From positions 372,001 through 436,000 of the forward strand of contig NZ_JABBDX010000001.1 in assembly GCF_012847335.1 (NCBI RefSeq): a stretch of DNA of 64,000 nucleotides. Direction: 5' to 3'. Shown here piece after piece: positions 34,911 to 42,514 of the stretch (positions are counted from its first letter, which is position 1; each line of letters starts with the position of its first letter). The position numbers were made by a program, and so were the translations under genes. Source of the DNA: Psychrobacter sp. MF31 (GTDB lineage Bacteria; Pseudomonadota; Gammaproteobacteria; Pseudomonadales; Moraxellaceae). Below the pieces are notes generated by a model. The model was not told the DNA's origin and did not search any database. It saw nothing but the letters and a program-made list of their open reading frames with translations.

Positions 34911-37070
34911 ATGAGCAAACTTACCCATAGCGCGGCAACCGAAGTCGATCATTATGATACAAGCCGTTGGTCAACCACCATCAGCCGCTATTTGATTGAG
35001 CGTAAAAGCCAAACCCAAAGCGCTTATCAAAATCAACTGCAACCGCAATCAAATGACGTCAGTTCGGCGCAAAAACTACTATTTACTGCGCTATTTGAAG
35101 TTTTAGTTCAACGCCTTGAAGAAGGTCACACGGTTTTAGAATTGAATTCGACGATGCCAATAGTACCGCTCGATGACAATATCAATAATGAAAGTAATAG
35201 CGAACTATTTGCTTGGCAGCAACAATTATTGCAGCCGCTATTGCAATCGCTTTTAGGTTATCTTGAGGAGTCCGCGCCAAATGATGCGATGGATATTTTA
35301 AGGACGCCTGAGCTTTGGAATCATCTAATCAAACAAGCTCAATTATCGCGATACGATTTTGCCACCGCAAACTGCCGTTACCGAGCTTGTTTAAGTTTAT
35401 ATCGAACGCTGAAAAATGTATCAGTAAATAGCCATTCCATAGAAAATAGCCTAAGTAATTTTACCAATTTAATAAAAGAAATCCCTTTAATAAGCAATCA
35501 CCACCTAACAAAAAATACCCCTATCATCTTCCATTCAGATAACCAAACAAACAACCAATTAAACCTAACCCTTTGGCTACACCGAACTTGGCAAGCAGAG
35601 CTGACCCTTGCCAAACACATTTTACAAATCAAAAATCAAACCGTTAAGCCGCTTAGCATTACCATGAATCCAATGCTGAATCACGAGCAGCAAAGCGCTA
35701 TTCGTATGGCAAACGAGTCGGCATTTAGCATCATCACTGGCGGTCCTGGAACAGGAAAAACCTTTACCGTCGCTCAGCTGGTGATGGCGCTTTGGCAGGG
35801 TGACGGGGCAGGGGCAATGATTGATGGCTTTGGTCGCGCCCATCTTGCCTTAGCAGCGCCCACGGGGAAGGCTGCGCAAAGGATGCAAGAATCCTTGCAA
35901 GCCGCGATTGCAACGGCGGGAATCGATATGCAGCTACCAGAAGCTAAGACCATTCACCGCTTACTTGGGCTGAGCCAAGGCGGAAAGCCGCGCTATCACA
36001 GCACCAATCCCTTGAGCGAAGATATTATTATCGTTGATGAAGCTTCTATGCTTGGGGTTGAGCTTGCCAATTATTTGGTCAGCGCCATTAAACCGAATGC
36101 ACGCTTGATTTTGCTTGGCGACGCCAATCAGCTTGCCGCAGTTGATGCAGGGGCAGTGCTTGCCGATTTGTGCCGTATACCAACCTTGCAAAACGTTCAC
36201 CAACGCCTTGAAATTAGCCGCCGCTTTAGTAGCGATTCAGGAATTGGCAAACTAGCGCGATTAATCAATGAGCCTAATAGTCGAATGGCAGAGGTTTGGT
36301 CATTATTAAAATCTGATAATAGCTTGACGTTTTTTAATTTAAACAATAATAATCATAGTATTATTATAAATAATAGCCTAAGTAATTTAAAAATAAAAAA
36401 AGAAATCCAAAAAAATTACTTAGAATACTTCAAAAAAACACAAAATATTTTAACAAAAATCAAGAAAGCGAATCTCGTACCAACTAAAGACTATAATAAT
36501 TATTTAAATGAGTTAATAAACGATTTAAACAATTTCAAAATTCTCACCGCAGGACATCACGGTCAATGCGGAGATATTGAAATTAACCATCATCTAAGTC
36601 AATACCACCGCCAACTGCTGAAATTACCATTATCAAAGTCACCTTGGTATCACGGCAGACCAATTATGATATTACAAAACAACTATGATCTTGGGCTATT
36701 TAATGGCGATATTGGCATCTGTATGGAAACTAAGGGTGATGGGCTGCAAGTATTTTTTGAAAACAAAACACAAGGCATCGCAATTAATCGATTAAGCGAT
36801 GATATGGTTGCTACCGCTTACGCTATGACCATTCATAAATCGCAAGGTTCAGAGTTTGATCACGTTGCCATCTGCTTTGATGATCAAAATATAAGACTAC
36901 TTAGCCAAGAGCTAATTTACACCGCCGTCACTCGCGCTAAAAAACAAGTTTCCATATTCAGTACGCCATCAGCATTAACTCAAGCGTTAAAAACGCCAAC
37001 CGTTCGGCAAACAGGGCTAGCTTTACAATTTGAAAATTTAGAGAAGACAATTTATGCTCAAGAACAATAA
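34911..37070 (+). CDS. recD: Exodeoxyribonuclease V alpha subunit (helicase)
   Basis: A 719-residue SF1B helicase that unwinds the 5'-ended strand in RecBCD. Walker A GGPGTGKTFTVAQ is near residue 278, motif II IIVDEASMLGVELA, motif III LLGDANQLAAVDAGAVL, and the C-terminal MTIHKSQGSEFDHVAI and IYTAVTRAKKQV close the motor. Two Asn/Lys/Ile-rich, AT-rich segments at about residues 167-217 and 469-545 look like insertions, and each contains an NSLSN-encoding repeat. A TTG seven codons upstream is open, but the ATG is preferred. Its last 17 bases overlap the next gene. Confidence 0.93.
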   Translation: MSKLTHSAATEVDHYDTSRWSTTISRYLIERKSQTQSAYQNQLQPQSNDVSSAQKLLFTALFEVLVQRLEEGHTVLELNSTMPIVPLDDNINNESNSELFAWQQQLLQPLLQSLLGYLEESAPNDAMDILRTPELWNHLIKQAQLSRYDFATANCRYRACLSLYRTLKNVSVNSHSIENSLSNFTNLIKEIPLISNHHLTKNTPIIFHSDNQTNNQLNLTLWLHRTWQAELTLAKHILQIKNQTVKPLSITMNPMLNHEQQSAIRMANESAFSIITGGPGTGKTFTVAQLVMALWQGDGAGAMIDGFGRAHLALAAPTGKAAQRMQESLQAAIATAGIDMQLPEAKTIHRLLGLSQGGKPRYHSTNPLSEDIIIVDEASMLGVELANYLVSAIKPNARLILLGDANQLAAVDAGAVLADLCRIPTLQNVHQRLEISRRFSSDSGIGKLARLINEPNSRMAEVWSLLKSDNSLTFFNLNNNNHSIIINNSLSNLKIKKEIQKNYLEYFKKTQNILTKIKKANLVPTKDYNNYLNELINDLNNFKILTAGHHGQCGDIEINHHLSQYHRQLLKLPLSKSPWYHGRPIMILQNNYDLGLFNGDIGICMETKGDGLQVFFENKTQGIAINRLSDDMVATAYAMTIHKSQGSEFDHVAICFDDQNIRLLSQELIYTAVTRAKKQVSIFSTPSALTQALKTPTVRQTGLALQFENLEKTIYAQEQ
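35445..35456 (+). repeat. AATAGCCTAAGT repeat, copy 4 (in recD)
   Basis: Identical 12-mer in the same phase, in the first AT-rich segment of recD. The similarity continues downstream (NSLSN...KEI) with copy 5. Confidence 0.7.
36372..36383 (+). repeat. AATAGCCTAAGT repeat, copy 5 (in recD)
   Basis: Identical 12-mer in the same phase, in the second AT-rich segment of recD. It shares AGTAATTT and AAAAGAAATCC flanks with copy 4. Confidence 0.7.
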
Positions 37071-37497
37071 TAGATTGAAGCTTATTGATAACGTTATATA
37101 TAAAGCAAATGGACTTATAATAAGTGAAATTAATGAAGAAAAGCAAAATGCTGAATATGATGGCTATACGTTTAAGCTGTCCAATAAAAACTCTAGCAAA
37201 CACATTCGCTTTAGAGTGGCAAAAATAAAGCCAAATAAACTCGGTCAATTCGTAAGCTTTTGGGAAAAAGACAGTAATCATGTTAATCAACCTTTCACAA
37301 TTGACAATACTCCTGATTTGCTGGTTATCTCTACTTTTAGTGAGACTGATAAATCTGGACAGTTTGTCTTTCCAAAAGATATTTTAATCAAAAAAAATAT
37401 TATTAAATCGTCAGAAGCAAAAGGTAAAATGGGAATGAGGGTATATCCGGCTTGGGATAAACTAACCAGCAAAGCTGCGCTACAGTCGCAACATTAG
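37054..37497 (+). CDS. MepB-like protein
   Basis: A 147-residue protein of the MepB family, known from the third gene of the staphylococcal mepRAB locus and of unproven function. Recognisable parts are EYDGYTFKLSNKNSSKHIRFRVAKIKPNKLGQFVSFWEKD, the DLLVIST segment and GQFVFPKDILIKKNII. Here it overlaps the recD end by 17 bases with an ATG in another frame, implying translational coupling. AT-rich codon use (many AAA and AAT) differs from recC and recB and suggests later acquisition. No MATE efflux gene or MarR regulator is nearby. Confidence 0.75.
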   Translation: MLKNNNRLKLIDNVIYKANGLIISEINEEKQNAEYDGYTFKLSNKNSSKHIRFRVAKIKPNKLGQFVSFWEKDSNHVNQPFTIDNTPDLLVISTFSETDKSGQFVFPKDILIKKNIIKSSEAKGKMGMRVYPAWDKLTSKAALQSQH

Positions 37498-37574
37498 CAA
37501 TTAGATTACTTTTTTGAAGTTAGCGAGATTAGCTCATTGCTAAAAGACAGAATTTTAGCGTTATATTTTTAACA

Positions 37575-37603
37575 AAAAAAGCACCCAAATCGGATGCTTT
37601 TTT
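37575..37603. terminator. Bidirectional intrinsic terminator
   Basis: Arms AAAAAAGCA / TGCTTTTTT with a partly paired CCC...GG centre, located between the converging mepB-like and hpt genes. T-runs exist on both strands. Confidence 0.75.
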
Positions 37604-37621
37604 CTAAATGACAAATCGTAA

Positions 37622-38185
37622 TTAAATTTTACCTTCTTTAATAGCGTAAATACCTGGAAGATGGCGTAAGTAGCCATGAAAATCCATACCGCAGCCATAA
37701 ACATAACGGTCAGCAACATCAATTCCTACAAAATCGACATTAAAATCGTTAGTTTTGCGATCATGAACTTTGTTTAACAGCACGCAAGAGTTAATAGAGG
37801 CTGGATTTTCACGACCCAATTCTTCAACAATGGCTTTTAGGGTGATGCCTTCATCAAAAATATCATCAATTAATAAGACGTGCTCGCCTTCGATATTGAC
37901 GTCCGGCTTAAACTTCCAATTTAGCTCATTGGTGCCTTCATTATCACGGTAGCGCGAGGCGTGAATGTAGTGCATGCGATGATAAAAGGTTAAATGGGTA
38001 AGCAGTTGACCGGCTGGAATCAAGCCGCCATTCATAACGACCATGACAATAGGATTAAGCCCTGCATAGTGCAAATTTAGCTGAGCTGCTAGGCGCTCGT
38101 AGGCAGCGGCAACTTCGATGCTGCTGATCAAACATTCAGAGTTGCGAAGGGTTTTTTCGATTTCTTGATTGCTAATTTGGGTCAT
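37622..38185 (-). CDS. hpt: Hypoxanthine(-guanine) phosphoribosyltransferase
   Basis: A 187-residue type I phosphoribosyltransferase that salvages hypoxanthine or guanine with PRPP. The PRPP loop is visible as VLLIDDIFDEGITL, preceded by VVMNGGLIPAGQLLTHL and followed by DFVGIDVADRYVYGCGMD, the hydrophobic-Asp purine-recognition segment. Length and motifs match the Acinetobacter-type HGPRT. It converges on the rec operon and is followed on its strand by a terminator. Confidence 0.88.
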   Translation of the reverse strand: MTQISNQEIEKTLRNSECLISSIEVAAAYERLAAQLNLHYAGLNPIVMVVMNGGLIPAGQLLTHLTFYHRMHYIHASRYRDNEGTNELNWKFKPDVNIEGEHVLLIDDIFDEGITLKAIVEELGRENPASINSCVLLNKVHDRKTNDFNVDFVGIDVADRYVYGCGMDFHGYLRHLPGIYAIKEGKI

Positions 38186-38272
38186 GGGTTGCGCCTTTGA
38201 GAAAAAGTGCTGCTTATTTTAGCAAGTTTTAGTGAATTTTCCCAATAAGATATTAACGACTGCAAAGTTTTT

Positions 38273-38968
38273 CTATGTGATCTTGCCAGCTGTTTTATCA
38301 ATGTGGATCAGATAGGGGCGATAAAAATTGGCTAGGCGGACAAGACCATCATCAGGAAGCTGCGGCAACAACTTGTTCAATGCCAGCGCCATACCTTTAT
38401 CAATCGCCGCTTTGGCAACCGGAATCGATTTTCGTTTGACCATGCCAAGCTTTAAGGTTTCGGTAAATTTGGTAATAAAATGATTAAGCGCCGCTTCATT
38501 CATCGCCATTAATGCCGCTTTAAATACTGCTTTATCATCACTATCGAGGGGCAATTGATTGGTTGCCTCAAAGCCTTGTTGAATGGTTTGCGCCATATTT
38601 TCATCAAGCTGAAAGCCAATTCGGCGCATGCCTTCATTATCCAAAAACATGGCATCTTGCTTTAAAAAATAAAAGCTTGGCAGGATGTCCTCATTTTTAT
38701 CTTTACCAAGAAGGATTCCTAAAAGCGTTTCGGTGGCGCGCTCAACGGTCGCAACGATCTTACGCATGGCTTCTTGGCGCTCGGCATTTGGAATGACTTC
38801 CACCAAATTGACCAAAAGATTGTCAATCAGCTCGCTGGCAATTTGCTTGGTGAGCGCATTTCGATAAGGATAATAATCCACTTCTTGCTGCTCGTTGATG
38901 ATGGCGGTCGCTTCATCAATCATGCTATTAAGCTGAGTTGAGGGTAAAAATCCAAAATAGTCGGTCAT
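38273..38968 (-). CDS. Uncharacterised helical protein
   Basis: A 231-residue soluble, predominantly alpha-helical protein that I cannot assign. It starts MTDYFGFLPSTQLNSMIDEA and contains AERQEAMRKIVATVERATETLLGILLGKDKN and repeated amphipathic helices, with no signal peptide or membrane span and no cysteine-rich site. It lies about 90 bases upstream of hpt in the same direction and about 150 bases downstream of the GTPase gene. A link to either is not shown by sequence. Confidence 0.65.
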   Translation of the reverse strand: MTDYFGFLPSTQLNSMIDEATAIINEQQEVDYYPYRNALTKQIASELIDNLLVNLVEVIPNAERQEAMRKIVATVERATETLLGILLGKDKNEDILPSFYFLKQDAMFLDNEGMRRIGFQLDENMAQTIQQGFEATNQLPLDSDDKAVFKAALMAMNEAALNHFITKFTETLKLGMVKRKSIPVAKAAIDKGMALALNKLLPQLPDDGLVRLANFYRPYLIHIDKTAGKIT

Positions 38969-39119
38969 GAGATTGCCTGTGGTTGAGCGATTTTATATAT
39001 TTTAAGGATGGTATCGCTAAATAAAAAATGAGCAAAGTGTTAGTTCAAAAAAACGGATGCTGGTATAGTTACACATAAAAGTAAGTTGAGCAATATGTAA
39101 GCCTCAGTAAAGCTTAGGT

Positions 39120-40733
39120 TTAAGCATTAAGCTTTTGTGATAGCGACCACGCGGCATCTTGGCGAAGCAGTTTTGCTTGTTCTGCTTTTTTACTGCCAAG
39201 CGATGACCACTGCGGTTTGCTGCGTGCTTTTTTCAGCTCGCTTGGCAATTTTTGAGCACTAAATGGGGCTGAAGTCTCTTTTTGGCTATTATCAAGCGCT
39301 TCATCTTGATAAATCAATTGGGTAGCGCGATTGGCAGCATGACCGCGATGGCGAACTGCATTTAATAAGTCCAGTGCCCGAGCAGCAAGTAGGGTTAAGG
39401 TAGCAGGGTCAATATAAAGGCGCTTAACGCCAGAGATTTTATTGGCAATACTTCCGGTGTTGGACAACAAACCGCCTGCAATACCGCCAAGCGCCGCGCC
39501 AAGCCCAAGCGTCGTCCCAAGAGCGGCAGCATCAATGCCAAACCCTAAAAGCGCGCCTGCTGCTGCGCCCGAAGTCGTCCTTATCCCATAAAGTTTGAGC
39601 AGCTCAGGATCAAAGGGATCTTGCTGATAGGCATTTAACTCAAGGGGCGTGGTGGCAATGTCGTTATCATAAAATTTATAAAGGTTGAGTAAATTCTGCT
39701 GCATCACGCGCTCACTTTGGCGAACGGCTTCTTGCATCTGCTCTAAAACGGGTAAGGGGTCGTCATCTTCGCTAATTTCACGAACAAAAGCGGCAACATT
39801 AATCAAAAAGTCGGCAATGATTAACTGAGCGTCATCATAAAGCTGCGCCCAATCGCTGCGTCTACGCACCATCAACTGATCAAGCATGTCCGGATGGGTC
39901 AGCATGGTCGCAAGATTTTGCCAAAGCACCATTTCGTCTTCAAATTCAAAGGCAACTGAGTCAAAGCGCGCCATGATATGCAAGTTGCGCCGAGCCAGCA
40001 TCGTTTGCCAAGCCTCAATTTGGGCATCAGAGCTGCTGGTAAAATTAAACACGGGCATGACCGGAATTGCCGCCCAAGATAAAATGGTCAACTCATCTTT
40101 ATATTTGCCAAGCACCGGCTCACGAGCATCAATGACATAAATTGCCATATCGCTTGCCAGCAATTGGCGAATTACTTTGGCTTCTTGGCTAAAATCGTCG
40201 CGGTTAAATGGGTCAGAATACTCGTTTTGACTTGTTGCAACTTCCGCTGCCAAAAAATGCTGAAGCCGCTCAATCCCATCACGGCGGCTTGCGGTATGAT
40301 CCTCAAGCCAATCCATTACCCCTGAGGCGTCCTCAAGCCCTGGTGTATCATAAAGTAAGACCAGCGTCTCGCCAGTAACGCTGTCCGTCAATGCTGCTCG
40401 TTCAACATGGCGCGTGGTCGCTGCTTCATTTTTGACCTCGCCGAAATACTCATCGCGAAGTAACGTCCGCAAAATTGAGGTTTTGCCCGTATTGGTATGA
40501 CCAACCACAGCAAGCTTGAGCGGCTCACCAAATGCCGTGGTCGTTTTACTACGAACAGTTGGAGTGATATCCGTTTCGGGATATTTTGCCAAATCTACAG
40601 TCGTATTATCGTTAAGATCAACCGCTTCAAGTTGACCGTCAGACTGCTTTTTTTCAGCAAACTTTTTTTCAGCAAAAAATTGCGATAAAGTTCGATTTTT
40701 ATCTTGCAAATTATTTTTATTTTGGTTGCTCAT
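39120..40733 (-). CDS. Era/TrmE-like GTPase with DUF3482 C-terminal domain
   Basis: A 537-residue protein. After a polar 70-residue leader, the GTPase core shows G1 GHTNTGKTS, a threonine-rich G2 region, G3 LLYDTPG, and a MPVFNFTSS segment where the NKxD motif is expected but degenerate. Residues about 385-430 are glycine/alanine-rich hydrophobic (GAAAGALLGFGIDAAALG and onward), suggesting membrane insertion or a glycine zipper. This layout matches the GTPase/DUF3482 family of unknown role. The upstream membrane protein (DUF2868) is its usual partner. The pair runs leftward with a 49-base gap. Confidence 0.8.
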   Translation of the reverse strand: MSNQNKNNLQDKNRTLSQFFAEKKFAEKKQSDGQLEAVDLNDNTTVDLAKYPETDITPTVRSKTTTAFGEPLKLAVVGHTNTGKTSILRTLLRDEYFGEVKNEAATTRHVERAALTDSVTGETLVLLYDTPGLEDASGVMDWLEDHTASRRDGIERLQHFLAAEVATSQNEYSDPFNRDDFSQEAKVIRQLLASDMAIYVIDAREPVLGKYKDELTILSWAAIPVMPVFNFTSSSDAQIEAWQTMLARRNLHIMARFDSVAFEFEDEMVLWQNLATMLTHPDMLDQLMVRRRSDWAQLYDDAQLIIADFLINVAAFVREISEDDDPLPVLEQMQEAVRQSERVMQQNLLNLYKFYDNDIATTPLELNAYQQDPFDPELLKLYGIRTTSGAAAGALLGFGIDAAALGTTLGLGAALGGIAGGLLSNTGSIANKISGVKRLYIDPATLTLLAARALDLLNAVRHRGHAANRATQLIYQDEALDNSQKETSAPFSAQKLPSELKKARSKPQWSSLGSKKAEQAKLLRQDAAWSLSQKLNA

Positions 40734-40782
40734 AATCGTATCTTATGTCGTAAATGTTATTCTAACAGGAGTTATTGTTCTA

Positions 40783-42102
40783 TTATAAAGCATTTACCAG
40801 ACCAATTTGCCGCTCGCTTAATGCTTGCTGCCATTGATCAAATCGTGGATTGGGCGCCGCGGTCAAATTAAGCAATTGCACAATCACGCCATTTGGGCTT
40901 GCCGCTGCAATTCGATCTAACTTTCGCAATAAGCCGCGATCAGGAAGGGCTTGCGCGTTAATGCCAACCACTACCTGAGCTGAGGCTGATTGCAGATACT
41001 CAATCAGTCGCGCCAAATCTTCACGATCATCTACCATACCAAAATTATCAATTCGTTCTGACGTTAACGCCTCCAACCACCATTCATCAGGCGTTGCTGT
41101 TGGGTATTCAAGCAGCACGGCTACCTTTTTACCAGAGCTTACCACGGCTTTTGGAGCAACGGGCGCAGCAACGTCACTAAAGTCATCATGATCAACAATT
41201 TTTGACTGCCAAAACTGCAAAATGTTTTGGTAATATGGCAAGCTCAGATTGAGCGTCATCGCGCGGCGATTAAACATGAGCGCACAAAATAAAAAGGCAA
41301 GCGCTCGCGGGACAATACCGTAAACAATCAAGCTGCCAATCAACAAACTTGCCCACTGCTGAGCCATGGCAATGGGCATCACGCCTTTAATCATCCGGCT
41401 TTCAATAATCACCGCATCACTTGGAATATCAAATCCCACCAAACTTGGTAAATATCCTAAAGTATGAGTCAATTGAATCAGCACGCCATCGGACAGCAAC
41501 GTTGACTCCCAACTAAAGCTATACTGGCGAACGATCAATAAAAAAATGATGGCAAACAGCATCCCCGTTAGCGTGGCAAGCCAAAGCTGATGGCTAATTT
41601 TACCCAAATACCAGCGCATTCCGCTGTGATTGAGCTGATCTTCATAAACCAAAACCGCCGCTTGGCTGACATCGTCGCGGCTGTTGATCAAATAGCTTGG
41701 GCTAATTAAAGCAAGCCAAGATCGACCACTGCGATTCAGTAAACTCATGGCAATCCAAGCGATCAGCATCAAACTATGAAATCCTAACAAGCAGACGAGA
41801 ACATAAAAAAAGTTCACAACATTGGACTGAAGTAAGGTAAATAATCCCAAAAACCCCGTCACGCACCAAATGATGCTTAAAATAAAGGTAACTGCCTTGA
41901 TGCGAGCCTGAATTTTGGCTAAAACATTGGCAAGATGACCATTACTATCAATTCGGCGGGCGCGAAGGGCAAGCTTGTCTTTGGGCGCGCCCGCTTCGTT
42001 TTTGAGCTTTTCAGTCACCAAAAGTGGGTCGGCAGCAAAAATATGTTGTTTTGACTCTAAATGCCGAACCAGTTCAGTCAGCTGATCTTTTGAAGAAAGC
42101 AT
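40783..42102 (-). CDS. DUF2868 membrane protein
   Basis: A 439-residue inner-membrane protein. Two close hydrophobic hairpins at about residues 70-125 (TFILSIIWCVTGFLGLFTLL and FFYVLVCLLGFHSLMLIAW), one around 190-210 (LWLATLTGMLFAIIFLLIV) and one near 265-300 make at least four spans. A C-terminal cytosolic alpha/beta domain follows (VAVLLEYPTATPDEWW, VVVGINAQALPDRGLLRKL). This matches DUF2868 proteins, commonly encoded next to the DUF3482 GTPase. The ATG is used as start; a TTG five codons upstream is open. Function is unknown; a membrane platform for the GTPase is inference. Confidence 0.78.
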   Translation of the reverse strand: MLSSKDQLTELVRHLESKQHIFAADPLLVTEKLKNEAGAPKDKLALRARRIDSNGHLANVLAKIQARIKAVTFILSIIWCVTGFLGLFTLLQSNVVNFFYVLVCLLGFHSLMLIAWIAMSLLNRSGRSWLALISPSYLINSRDDVSQAAVLVYEDQLNHSGMRWYLGKISHQLWLATLTGMLFAIIFLLIVRQYSFSWESTLLSDGVLIQLTHTLGYLPSLVGFDIPSDAVIIESRMIKGVMPIAMAQQWASLLIGSLIVYGIVPRALAFLFCALMFNRRAMTLNLSLPYYQNILQFWQSKIVDHDDFSDVAAPVAPKAVVSSGKKVAVLLEYPTATPDEWWLEALTSERIDNFGMVDDREDLARLIEYLQSASAQVVVGINAQALPDRGLLRKLDRIAAASPNGVIVQLLNLTAAPNPRFDQWQQALSERQIGLVNAL

Positions 42103-42514
42103 AAAATAAATTTCCAATCATCAGGTATCTTGCTACAGTTTTGCTAAAATATTACTTAATTTCATTATATCGCAAAGTTAATCAAGCAAATTTAGGCATT
42201 TTGTCAGTGAAAAAATACAAATTTTTTGCAAAAACTGACCAAATGGTCAAAAAAGCACTAGCGGGAATCAAAAATACACGCTATGCTAAATCTCAGTCAC
42301 CGAAGCTAAGCAATATTTTAATAAGTAAAACACGCCAACATTGTTATTCACTTAAGTGCTAATCAAAGTAACAACGAGCTTCAATCTGGAGACCAAACCT
42401 ACCAGTCAAGGTAAGCCAACATTTTTTGCAACACCTTTGGTAATGACTTTTTTATTTTAATGATGTATCAGCTAGGATACATGATCAAATAACACGCAGG
42501 GAGCACATCTATCT
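42103..42514. other. 412-base spacer before the NCS2 permease
   Basis: No convincing gene is present; the one short frame has a basic, low-quality product. It contains the RutR-like palindrome at 42,235-42,250. A small TACC/GGTA hairpin with a CC-rich context lies at 42,391-42,415, about 100 bases before the start. I looked for a purine riboswitch core and did not recognise one. Confidence 0.45.
42235..42250. promoter_or_regulatory. RutR-like operator
   Basis: CTGACCAAATGGTCAA matches the RutR consensus TTGACCA-NN-TGGTCAA at 13 of 14 defined positions and contains the perfect dyad TGACCA/TGGTCA. It lies about 265 bases upstream of a purine/uracil-type permease. The regulator itself is not in the window. 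Confidence 0.6.

Noticed and set aside
42141-42362. A 73-codon open frame in the leader of the NCS2 permease
   Set aside because: Its product is basic and low-complexity, it lacks a good ribosome site, and it overlaps the operator palindrome. The region behaves as a leader.
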